Shown: piece by piece, positions 1 to 6,341 of the stretch
How the letters are laid out: every line of letters starts with the position of its first letter
How positions within the stretch are numbered: the stretch's first letter is position 1
Origin: Alphaproteobacteria bacterium
GTDB lineage: Bacteria; Pseudomonadota; Alphaproteobacteria; Caulobacterales; Maricaulaceae
Assembly: GCA_030428405.1 (NCBI GenBank)
Contig: JAUIEH010000029.1
Span: 1 to 12,852 of the forward strand
Length of the DNA: 12,852 nt
Direction of reading: 5' to 3'
Made by a program: the position numbers and the translations under genes
Notes under the pieces: model-generated
The model's input: the letters and a program-made list of their open reading frames with translations, nothing else
The model's database searches: none
Told to the model about the DNA's origin: nothing

Positions 1-1833
1 AATTTCGCCGGCGTACCGCGCACAGAGCTTATTGGTCGTCCGTTTTGGGAAACGCATTGGTGGCAAGTCGGCGAAGACACTAAGCTCCGCCTGATCGAAG
101 CCTTCAACAAAGCGCGCGAAGGCGCCTTTGTGCGTTATGAAGTCGAAGTGAACGGCGCCGACGGCGCCAAGGCGCCGATCGACTTCTCTCTCAAGCCCGT
201 TCAGGACGAAATGGGCCGCATCACGAGTCTGATCGCGGAAGGCCGCGACATCTCGGACAAGAAAGCCAGCGAACGTGCGCTGAAGTCGAGTGAAGAGCGC
301 TATCGCAGCTTCTACAATAATGCGCCCGTGATGCTTCTCTCCCTCAGTCCTGACGGCGAACTCCTCAGCGTCAGCGACTACTGGCTCTCTAAAACCGGAT
401 ATGAGCGCGCCGAAGTCGAGGGCCGTGACATCTCAGCCTTTCTCAGCGGCGAAGAGGACGCCCTCGATAACCTAAAGACCGCCAGCGAGCTCACCGACGC
501 AGAAATCGGCATTCAAACCAAGAACGGCGAGCACCTCCATGTGCTCATGTCAGCCGTTATGGAGCGTGATGCACACGACGAGTACACCCGCATCCTCTGT
601 GTACTGACGGATATCACCGAGCGGCGCAATATCGAAAACCAGCTGATGCAGTCCCAGAAAATGGAGTCGGTGGGCCAGCTGACAGGCGGTCTCGCACACG
701 ACTTCAACAACATTCTTGGCGTGTTGTTGGGCAATCTTCAACTCATGGAGCCCGCGCTTCAGGGTGATGAAAAGTCCACCCACCGCATGGAAGCGGCGCT
801 GCGCGCCGTCGACCGGGCCTCCGAACTGACTCAGCGACTGCTTGCGTTCTCCCGCCGCCAGAAGCTCGAATTTCAAAGCCTCGATCCGAACCCGCACATC
901 GACAGCCTGATGAGCATTCTGCAACGAACGCTGGGCGAAGCGATCGAAATCAAGGCGAGCCTGCAAGACGGGCTGCCGCCGATCAGAACCGATTCCGCGC
1001 AATTGGAATCCGCCATTCTCAATCTCGCCGTCAATGCCCGCGACGCAATGCCTGAAGGCGGTTCACTGACGATCGAAAGCGAGCTCTGCGTTCTCGACGA
1101 GGACGCAAGCGCGGCCAATGACGATGTGCCGCCAGGCTCCTATGTCGTCATCGCGATCACGGACAATGGCGACGGCATTCCCGCCGACAAGCTCGCGCGC
1201 GTGTTTGAGCCTTTCTACACGACCAAAGACGTCGGCAAAGGCAGCGGTCTCGGGCTCAGCATGGTCTACGGGTTCATGAAGCAGTCCGGTGGTCAGATCA
1301 GGATCTATAGCGAGGAAAATGTCGGCACGACCGTACGGCTCTATTTCCCGCTCATCGACGACGAAAACGCAGTCGAGCCGGCCGCCGTGACGGAAATCAG
1401 AACGCATCTCGTGCACGAGAGCACCGGCTCCGAAACTATTCTCGTCGTTGAGGACCAGGCTGAGGTGCGCGATGTGGCCGTCGCGCTATTGAACGGACTG
1501 GGTTATCACACGGTTGAAGCTGCAAACGCCGAAGAAGCGCTTGCGACGCTCCAAAAGCGGGCCGACATCGATCTTATCTTTACGGACATTGTGATGCCCG
1601 GCGGCATGGATGGCGTTCAGCTCGCTGAGAAAGCGCGCGAGACCTGGCCGGACCTGCCCGTCGTGTTTACGACAGGATTCGCTGAAGCCGCCATCTTACA
1701 GCGCGGCGACATCAAAACCGCGAGCAATTTGGTCACCAAGCCATATCGCCGCGCCGAGCTCTCGCAAAAGATCAGCAACGCACTATCTGTGGCCGGTCTG
1801 GTGCAAGCAGAGCCTGCGGAGCAAGGCGCATAG
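1..1833 (+). CDS. Hybrid sensor histidine kinase (PAS-PAS-HisKA-HATPase-REC), 5' truncated by window edge
   Basis: The frame is open from base 1 to the TAG at 1831-1833, so the true start lies upstream; 610 codons are visible. Codons 1-82 are the end of a PAS domain (ELIGRPFWET, then GRDISD). A second PAS domain spans about 98-208 and ends LTDITERR. The HisKA H-box is GGLAHDFNN with the phospho-accepting His at codon 233. The HATPase part has an N-box (NLAVNARDAM, Asn345), a G1 box (DNGDG, Asp388), an F-box (FEPFYTT) and a G2 box (GSGLGLS, 414-420). A receiver domain at about 477-603 has acidic residues VVEDQ, the phospho-accepting Asp529 (FTDIVMP) and the conserved Lys-Pro (VTKPY). All catalytic landmarks are intact. 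The H-box type is that of CckA/FixL-like hybrid kinases. No transmembrane segment is visible, so the visible part is cytosolic. The two PAS domains suggest an internal ligand or redox input; the ligand cannot be read from sequence. The likely next partner is the regulator at 1982. Confidence 0.93.
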   Translation, partial: NFAGVPRTELIGRPFWETHWWQVGEDTKLRLIEAFNKAREGAFVRYEVEVNGADGAKAPIDFSLKPVQDEMGRITSLIAEGRDISDKKASERALKSSEERYRSFYNNAPVMLLSLSPDGELLSVSDYWLSKTGYERAEVEGRDISAFLSGEEDALDNLKTASELTDAEIGIQTKNGEHLHVLMSAVMERDAHDEYTRILCVLTDITERRNIENQLMQSQKMESVGQLTGGLAHDFNNILGVLLGNLQLMEPALQGDEKSTHRMEAALRAVDRASELTQRLLAFSRRQKLEFQSLDPNPHIDSLMSILQRTLGEAIEIKASLQDGLPPIRTDSAQLESAILNLAVNARDAMPEGGSLTIESELCVLDEDASAANDDVPPGSYVVIAITDNGDGIPADKLARVFEPFYTTKDVGKGSGLGLSMVYGFMKQSGGQIRIYSEENVGTTVRLYFPLIDDENAVEPAAVTEIRTHLVHESTGSETILVVEDQAEVRDVAVALLNGLGYHTVEAANAEEALATLQKRADIDLIFTDIVMPGGMDGVQLAEKARETWPDLPVVFTTGFAEAAILQRGDIKTASNLVTKPYRRAELSQKISNALSVAGLVQAEPAEQGA

Positions 1834-1856
1834 CGTCGCCAAAACTGCTCCGTCGC

Positions 1857-1878
1857 CTGACCGACATTGGTCGGTCGG
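1857..1878 (+). terminator. Possible hairpin after the kinase gene, without a T-tract
   Basis: A perfect 7-bp inverted repeat, GACCGAC (1859-1865) and GTCGGTC (1870-1876), encloses the loop ATTG. It can be extended by a T-G wobble and a C-G pair to 9 bp. It begins 24 bases after the kinase stop. No run of T follows, so it is at best a weak or Rho-assisted terminator. It could equally be an operator or chance. Confidence 0.3.
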
Positions 1879-1922
1879 CAGCGTTCGTTGGTTAAGCGTT
1901 ATCGTGAAAGCTTAAGTTTGCG

Positions 1923-1936
1923 TAAGAAGTTTCTTA
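1923..1936. promoter_or_regulatory. 14-base palindrome upstream of the regulator gene, candidate operator
   Basis: TAAGAA (1923-1928) and TTCTTA (1931-1936) are exact inverted repeats separated by GT, centred about 52 bases before the ATG at 1982. The surrounding 1891-1960 segment is AT-rich compared with the rest of the window, as expected for a promoter; it also contains CTTAAG at 1911-1916. I cannot assign a convincing -35/-10 pair. The regulator gene and its downstream partner probably start their own transcript here. Confidence 0.4.
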
Positions 1937-1961
1937 GTCGAGGCGGGCTAACATATCCGCC

Positions 1962-1970
1962 AAGAGGAGG
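1962..1970 (+). promoter_or_regulatory. Strong Shine-Dalgarno of the response regulator gene
   Basis: AAGAGGAGG lies 11 bases before the ATG at 1982, a strong but slightly distant ribosome-binding site. An ATG at 1971 directly after it is out of frame with the regulator and opens no useful frame. The start at 1982 is therefore preferred. Confidence 0.7.
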
Positions 1971-1981
1971 ATGCGCGCGCA

Positions 1982-2353
1982 ATGCCTAATGTGCTTGTGA
2001 TTGATGACGAAGCCGATGTCCGCCAGTTGTGGCGCGACGCGCTGGAAGACGCCGGATGCTCCGTGTCCGTCGCGGAAAACGGGGTGCGCGGCGTTAAGCT
2101 GTTAGAGAGCGCCTCTTTCGACGTCATCGTCACCGACATCTTGATGCCGGAAAAAGACGGCATCGAGATCATCATGGAAATCCGTAAAAGCAGCCCCGAC
2201 GCGAAAATCATCGCGGTTTCGGGCGGCGGCGCGGTGGCCGACACCTCGTTTCTCACGGTCGCCTCCATGCTGGGCGCGCATCGCACGCTGCAAAAGCCGG
2301 TGAGCCTGCACGAACTGCGCGACGCGGTGCAGACGCTGACGGAAAATGTCTGA
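1982..2353 (+). CDS. Single-domain (CheY-like) response regulator
   Basis: This 123-residue protein consists only of a receiver domain. The acidic pair Asp8-Asp9 (VIDDE), the phospho-accepting Asp52 (VTDILMP), the switch Ser80 (AVSGGG) and Lys105-Pro106 (LQKPV) are all in place, so it should be phosphorylated. It has no DNA-binding or enzymatic output. Proteins of this kind act by protein-protein contact or pass phosphate along a relay. It follows the hybrid kinase gene by 148 bases and is only 9 bases from the next gene, with which it surely forms an operon. A natural reading is that the kinase upstream phosphorylates it and that the downstream pseudo-GGDEF/EAL protein is its target. Both links are inference. 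A CpdR or DivK assignment is not justified from the sequence alone. Confidence 0.92.
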   Translation: MPNVLVIDDEADVRQLWRDALEDAGCSVSVAENGVRGVKLLESASFDVIVTDILMPEKDGIEIIMEIRKSSPDAKIIAVSGGGAVADTSFLTVASMLGAHRTLQKPVSLHELRDAVQTLTENV

Positions 2354-2362
2354 GAACCAGCC

Positions 2363-3553
2363 ATGTCTGATATCCCCGCCGAAGACGTCGTACGATTAAA
2401 GGCGATCGCCAGCGATTCCGAAGCGATCGGCGCGGGCACCGTCACCATGGTCGGCCTCGACCGGGCGAAGGCCAAGCTCGGCAATCGTTGGGACGACGTG
2501 AAAGAGCGCGTCTTCTTCCACGCCGATATCGCGTTGAGGAAAACACTCGGCGAGAATGACGTCTTTATACGTATGGATAATGGCGGGTTCATTCTGGTCT
2601 TCGCGAACCCTGATCCAGCCTATGGCGAGCGCATGGCCGCCAAAGCCGCCGACGCCATCATGCAAAGGCTGTTCGGCGAAGAAGTCACAATCGCCATGCG
2701 TATACAGACGAGACCGCAAGCCTTCACGCTGGACCAAGCGGGCCTGAGTTCCATGCTCGCTGACGGTCGGTCGATGTTCGCCGACGGCGATCTTCAGGAC
2801 GCCGACGAAGACGCCAGCAATATCGACGTCATGTTTGAGCCCGTCTGGCACATCGCCAAGCGCGCCGTCATCGAATATGTCGCGCGGCCTTATGATCAGA
2901 TGGCATACGCAACGCTCGACAAGCAATTTGGCTCTTCCGAAACGCCGGTTGAACGCCGCACTGCGTGCAATTGGGACGTCGCCACGTTGGAAGCCGTACA
3001 CGAGGAGTTCAAGCAGGCCTCCTCCGAAAACCGGCGTGTCATGATCAGCGCCTGTCTCAATGCGTCTACGCTTTCGACCTTTCAGACGCGTGTGGAACTG
3101 CTCAAAACTCTGACCGCGATCCCCTCCTCCTTCCGGCGATATCTTGATTGCGTCATCTACGAGACGCGCATCGGCGCAGGCGCCGCCGATGTCGAGTCCG
3201 CCGCTCAGGCGCTTGGGCCGCATTGCCGGCGCATTTCACTCGCCACAATGATCAACGACAAAGAGATCCACCGCGCCGCCGCTTGCGGCTTGTCCTCGGT
3301 CGGCATCGACCTTTTGCCATTTCGCAACGTGCCCGAAAGACATGTCATGCAGCGGCTTTTGTCGCTCGCATCTGCGACGAAGGAAGCCGGGCTGGAGTTT
3401 TTCGTCTACGGCGCGACGACAAAAAGTTTGTCGTCATTTCTGACGTGCTGCGGCGCGGCGCGCATCGGCGGACCGTCTTTGGGGCCATGCGCGCCCAACA
3501 CATCCGCCGCGCTGCGCTTCGAGCCAAAGCATCTTTATTCCGATCTGATGTAG
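2363..3553 (+). CDS. Degenerate GGDEF-EAL-like protein, probably catalytically inactive
   Basis: This 396-residue soluble protein has no signal peptide or membrane span. Residues about 20-110 follow the pattern of a GGDEF domain, but the active-site loop reads R-M-DNGGF (72-76) instead of R-x-GGDEF. Residues about 157-390 follow an EAL domain. FEPVW (158-162) fits the opening strand, and EYVAR (171-175) sits where EALxR belongs. CLNAS (Asn233) fits the LNxS element, and GIDLLPF (314-320) fits the KID strand. FVYGATT (347-353) replaces AEGVET, and GGPSLGP (369-375) fits the closing G-x-x-x-G-x-P. The DDFGTG loop and both glutamates of AEGVET are missing, so neither cyclase nor phosphodiesterase activity is expected. 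It may bind a nucleotide or a partner protein. The start is the ATG 9 bases after the regulator stop, with only a weak GAGAA upstream overlapping that stop, so translation is probably coupled. The fold is assigned by eye from spaced motifs and could be wrong in the N-terminal half. Confidence 0.68.
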   Translation: MSDIPAEDVVRLKAIASDSEAIGAGTVTMVGLDRAKAKLGNRWDDVKERVFFHADIALRKTLGENDVFIRMDNGGFILVFANPDPAYGERMAAKAADAIMQRLFGEEVTIAMRIQTRPQAFTLDQAGLSSMLADGRSMFADGDLQDADEDASNIDVMFEPVWHIAKRAVIEYVARPYDQMAYATLDKQFGSSETPVERRTACNWDVATLEAVHEEFKQASSENRRVMISACLNASTLSTFQTRVELLKTLTAIPSSFRRYLDCVIYETRIGAGAADVESAAQALGPHCRRISLATMINDKEIHRAAACGLSSVGIDLLPFRNVPERHVMQRLLSLASATKEAGLEFFVYGATTKSLSSFLTCCGAARIGGPSLGPCAPNTSAALRFEPKHLYSDLM

Positions 3554-3733
3554 CCCGGACAGAGGCTCGCAGCGCTCACGCTTCGCCAGGAACTCCATCG
3601 CCGAGCGTACAAGCGTATGGGCTTGTCGAGCGCAGTGTGATTGCATCGTCTCGCTTGAGCGCCGTAGACGCCTGCGTCTTTCGGCGAGACTTCCGCGCGC
3701 TCTGACCGGCGCGCTGCGCGAGAGGGTGACGCG
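3554..3733. other. Intergenic gap of 180 bases without a gene
   Basis: Open frames crossing this stretch on either strand give arginine/serine-rich translations that run into neighbouring genes out of frame, so I reject them. It contains a 6-bp inverted repeat, ACAAGC (3609-3614) and GCTTGT (3621-3626), flanked by direct copies of CGAGCG (3602-3607, 3627-3632). It also contains a GCGCGC/GCGCGC stem at 3695-3714. No T-tract follows either. It presumably holds the end of the signalling transcript and the promoter of the gene at 3734. Confidence 0.45.
3721..3726 (+). promoter_or_regulatory. Shine-Dalgarno selecting the GTG start at 3734
   Basis: AGAGGG lies 7 bases before the GTG at 3734. The in-frame ATG at 3749, five codons later, has no purine-rich site at a suitable distance. 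GTG is therefore the better start. Confidence 0.55.
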
Positions 3734-4282
3734 GTGGGCGAATTCTTGATGCAGCATTTCGAATGGGGCTTCGACATCGGCATTGTCGCGGCGCTCGCCG
3801 CCAGCGCCTATTTCGCCCTCAAACAGATTGCGCGCATGAACAAGGATGCGCTCTACGACAAGAAGGCCGACATTCTCGTTCACTGCAATGAGCGTTATGA
3901 GCGCATTTTGCGACGCGCTTTCGAGCAACCGCCCAACGACTCGCTGGTGCAGCGCCTCTATTGGGGTCTGCTCTCCGATCAGTTCACGTATTTTGTGCTG
4001 GATTATGTCGACGCCGAAACCGCCGCTGATTGGTTCTCGCATCTGCGCGCCTGGGCGCTCGACGAAGCGACGGGGCTCGGCTTTGACCCCAAAACATCCT
4101 GGGCGGAGCTCGGCCGCAAGCAGCATGCCTATAACGAGTATTTCGTGCCCATTGTCGACGCCTGCGTCAGCCCGGACGCCTATTCCCGCCAGGAACTGGA
4201 AGCCGCGCTGATGGCGGCCTATCGCGCGCCCGTAAACGTCTCAAGGCGGCGCTCCCTGGAAGGCTCGCAACGCGCGCGCTGA
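3734..4282 (+). CDS. Small membrane-anchored protein of unknown function
   Basis: I do not recognise this 182-residue protein. It starts with GTG, supported by AGAGGG 7 bases upstream. One hydrophobic segment at about residues 13-32 (IGIVAALAASAYFAL) is followed by KQIARMNK. The positive charge on that side suggests the N-terminus is outside and the rest is cytosolic. The remaining 150 residues are amphipathic and mostly helical in character, with many aromatics (RLYWGLLSDQFTYF, 74-87; DWFSHLRAW, 99-107). An Arg-rich tail (about 170-182) closes it. The GC-rich but protein-like composition, the Shine-Dalgarno and the lack of a competing frame support a real gene. It sits alone: 180 bases after the pseudo-GGDEF/EAL gene and convergent, 20 bases apart, with the cyclase gene. 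An inner-membrane accessory protein is all that can be proposed. Confidence 0.72.
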   Translation: MGEFLMQHFEWGFDIGIVAALAASAYFALKQIARMNKDALYDKKADILVHCNERYERILRRAFEQPPNDSLVQRLYWGLLSDQFTYFVLDYVDAETAADWFSHLRAWALDEATGLGFDPKTSWAELGRKQHAYNEYFVPIVDACVSPDAYSRQELEAALMAAYRAPVNVSRRRSLEGSQRAR

Positions 4283-4302
4283 CTGTCCGGCGCTCTGCGC
4301 AC

Positions 4303-6276
4303 TCAGCTCTTTGTCGTTTCGACATCCAGCGCGACAATGCCTTGCGCAATGCGTTCGCGGTGAAAATTCGTCAACGCATCATCGGGCGCCAATGCTGAAG
4401 CCGCGGCGAACAACTCGGCCGCCTCGCCCTCGCCCTGAGCCAGCGCGCGATGGGCGCCCAGATAGGCCTCGGCCGCAGCCCCGCTCAATCCCGCAATCGG
4501 CGCAAATGCGTCGATCGCAGCGCTTCGTCCGGGCACGTGCAGCCGTGCCGCCGGCCGCAGCGCTTCGGGCGCGAGAGCAGCGGCGTTGGCGCCGATCAGA
4601 ATGCGCGTGCCGAGCGTTTTGTTCGCCTTCTCGAGCCGCGAACCGACATTCGTGACGTCGCCCATGGCCGTATAGTGAAAGCGCTCATTTGAGCCGAAAT
4701 TGCCGACAAGCGCGGCGCCGCTCTCAATGCCGATCCGCGTTGCGCCGAACGCCACGCCTTGGGCGCGCAGCTCGTCCCTGAACGCCTGAGCGAAAGCGTC
4801 GATTTGCAGCGCGCAGGCGATGGCGCGCGCGGCATGGTCGGGCTGCGGCGTCAGGGCGTTGAACAAGGCGATCATCGCATCGCCGACAAATTGATCGACA
4901 AGGCCCTGCGCGTCCAAGACGACCGCGCTCACCCCGCCCAGATAATCGCGCAGAATGTCGGCCTGCCGCACCGGGTCGATGCGCTCCATCAGACTGGTGA
5001 AACCCTCCAGATCCGTCACCAGCGCGGTCACTTCGCGCCGCTCCCCGCCCAGATTGAGCGCAGACGGGTCACGCAGCACGCGGTTCAAAAGCGCCGGAGC
5101 GACATAGCGCGCCAAACCGCGCGCCAGACGCACGCGCTCGCGCCGTGTACGTATGAAGGCCATCGCTCCATGGCACGCCCCGCAGACCGAAAGTGCAAGC
5201 AGCGGCGCCGCGATCGGAACCCAGCTCCCGCTGCCGGCGAGGGCTGCGAATGAGAGCAAGGCAAGAAATGCAGCGCCGCCCAGTTCCAGCGAGATGGCGA
5301 GCACCGGCTGTGCGACCAGCAGGACGGCGCCGGCAACAGTCAGTCCGAGCGCGATGAGAACGAGGAAGCCGACGACCCCGCCGGGCGCCTGATGCAGCGC
5401 ATCACCCGCGCGCGCTGTTGCGAAGACATTGGCGTGCGCCTCCACGCCTGTGACGAAGACCGAGCCGTCATAGCTGATGGGCGCAGCCAATCTGTCGGTT
5501 TGTGCGGCGCGCACGACGGGGCTTGCATCCAGCGCCAGTCCGACGAACAAGGTCGCCCCTTCCAGCGCGCCCGGCGGCAGGAAACGCTCAGGCTCAAGCG
5601 CCTGATAATAGCTTACGCGGCGAATGGGAGCCGACGGCGCGCGCCACCGGATCAGAGCCTCGCCGCGCGGCGGTGCAGCACCCTCCGCTACATAGGCCAT
5701 CGCGTCGGGCCAGCCCGGCATGCGCCGCGCGCGCCCGTCCGGATCGACCGGCAGGTCGCTGCGGCCGACGGCGCGCGCGCTCTCGGCGATGGGAGAACTT
5801 GGTCCGATCAGGGTCTCGATGACGCCATAGCGCGTGCGCTGCACGCTTCGCTCAGTGGCCAGAACGACATTTCCGAACGCCTCATTGGCTGCAGCGAAAG
5901 CTTCGTCGTCCGGACTCGGCTGATCGAAAACGATGTCGAACACGATCTGGCGCGCGCCGGCGCGCCGCGCCGCATCGACGAGTTCGGCATGGGTCGCGCG
6001 CGGCCACGGCCACGGTCTGCCGACGGCCTGAAAGGACGGCGCATCAATCGCCACGACAATGACGTCCTCGGGCGCGGCCGGCGCCGGAGCGCCCGCTAGA
6101 AACCGGTCGAACAATGCGCGATCGAGCGCGGCGACGCCGCCGGCGGCTGCAACTGAGCACACCGTCAACCAGACCGCGAGGCACGCCGCCATTGCAGGCG
6201 CTGATTGGCGACCGGCCAGAGACCGGGCGCGCGTCCAAGCCTCGCGCGCTCGCGCATTCAGCGAATTGGCTGGCAT
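4303..6276 (-). CDS. CHASE2-domain class III adenylate/guanylate cyclase, membrane-bound
   Basis: I place the start at the ATG at 6276, giving 657 residues. An AGGA lies just upstream (bases 6281-6284 on the plus strand), and the protein then opens with a short basic tail and a first membrane span (about 27-51). A periplasmic CHASE2 domain follows (about 52-293; VIVVAIDAPSF, then ARQIVFDIVFD). Three more spans lie at about 300-321, 325-347 and 352-375. A class III cyclase domain covers about 411-591. Metal-binding aspartates are Asp422 (VTDLEGFT) and Asp466 (FVGDAM). The adenine-pocket Thr536 (YTAMGD) and the transition-state Asn543 and Arg547 (TNVGSRLE) are present. The lysine usually found in DKFxGD is Gln462 (DQFVGD), so substrate preference is uncertain. 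It makes a cyclic nucleotide in the cytosol in response to a periplasmic cue sensed by CHASE2. It is divergent from the FecR-TPR-barrel gene with 65 bases between starts. A short Ala-rich tail of about 60 residues follows the cyclase domain. Confidence 0.93.
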   Translation of the reverse strand: MPANSLNARAREAWTRARSLAGRQSAPAMAACLAVWLTVCSVAAAGGVAALDRALFDRFLAGAPAPAAPEDVIVVAIDAPSFQAVGRPWPWPRATHAELVDAARRAGARQIVFDIVFDQPSPDDEAFAAANEAFGNVVLATERSVQRTRYGVIETLIGPSSPIAESARAVGRSDLPVDPDGRARRMPGWPDAMAYVAEGAAPPRGEALIRWRAPSAPIRRVSYYQALEPERFLPPGALEGATLFVGLALDASPVVRAAQTDRLAAPISYDGSVFVTGVEAHANVFATARAGDALHQAPGGVVGFLVLIALGLTVAGAVLLVAQPVLAISLELGGAAFLALLSFAALAGSGSWVPIAAPLLALSVCGACHGAMAFIRTRRERVRLARGLARYVAPALLNRVLRDPSALNLGGERREVTALVTDLEGFTSLMERIDPVRQADILRDYLGGVSAVVLDAQGLVDQFVGDAMIALFNALTPQPDHAARAIACALQIDAFAQAFRDELRAQGVAFGATRIGIESGAALVGNFGSNERFHYTAMGDVTNVGSRLEKANKTLGTRILIGANAAALAPEALRPAARLHVPGRSAAIDAFAPIAGLSGAAAEAYLGAHRALAQGEGEAAELFAAASALAPDDALTNFHRERIAQGIVALDVETTKS

Positions 6277-6280
6277 TGTG

Positions 6281-6284
6281 TCCT
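6281..6284 (-). promoter_or_regulatory. Shine-Dalgarno of the cyclase gene
   Basis: On the minus strand AGGA precedes the ATG at 6276 by four bases. This argues for the 657-residue product and against the longer open frame, which reaches back to 6561 inside the divergent gene and would add an implausible Arg-rich leader. Confidence 0.5.
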
Positions 6285-6327
6285 GTTTTGCGGCCCAAAA
6301 TTCCGGCGACACCTTACGGTGCGCTTT

Positions 6328-6333
6328 AGGGGA
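6328..6333 (+). promoter_or_regulatory. Shine-Dalgarno selecting the GTG start at 6342
   Basis: AGGGGA lies 8 bases before GTG 6342. The resulting protein opens with a proper signal peptide, which independently confirms this start. Confidence 0.65.
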
Positions 6334-6341
6334 TCGTCGAC

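Larger units (their letters stand above)
6277..6341. promoter_or_regulatory. Divergent control region between the cyclase and FecR-TPR-barrel genes
   Basis: The two start codons are 65 bases apart on opposite strands, so both promoters and any operator must overlap here or lie within the coding ends. A small hairpin can form at 6306-6324: GCG-CACC pairs with GGTG-CGC around the loop TTAC, with one bulged A. It ends just before TTTAGGGG, which includes the plus-strand ribosome-binding site. I see no convincing -35/-10 pair on either strand. Confidence 0.5.

Noticed and set aside
130..132. GTG as the start of the hybrid kinase
   Set aside because: The same frame is open back to base 1 and reads as PAS sequence, so the gene begins before the window.
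1892..1926. TTAA motifs as a CtrA binding site
   Set aside because: Full TTAA copies are 16 bases apart rather than 7, and at 7-base spacing the second half reads TAAG, so the consensus is not met.
1948..2592. 214-codon minus-strand frame antisense to the regulator operon
   Set aside because: Ser-rich shadow translation of two well-supported plus-strand genes.
2396..3223. 275-codon open frame antisense to the pseudo-GGDEF/EAL gene
   Set aside because: Mirror frame of a GC-rich gene, with no ribosome site and no recognisable fold.
3148..3705. 185-codon plus-strand frame overlapping the end of the pseudo-GGDEF/EAL gene
   Set aside because: Arg/Ala-rich out-of-frame translation with no Shine-Dalgarno; it runs into the gap by chance.
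3695..3714. GC-rich stem as an intrinsic terminator
   Set aside because: Only alternating GC pairs with an 8-base loop and no T-tract; such stems arise often by chance in this GC-rich DNA.
3434..4126. 230-codon minus-strand frame across the gap and the small membrane protein gene
   Set aside because: Starts inside another gene on the other strand; composition is shadow-like and the plus-strand gene has a better start and a membrane span.
5392..6099. 235-codon plus-strand frame antisense to the cyclase
   Set aside because: Shadow of the CHASE2 coding region, Arg-rich, with no initiation signals.
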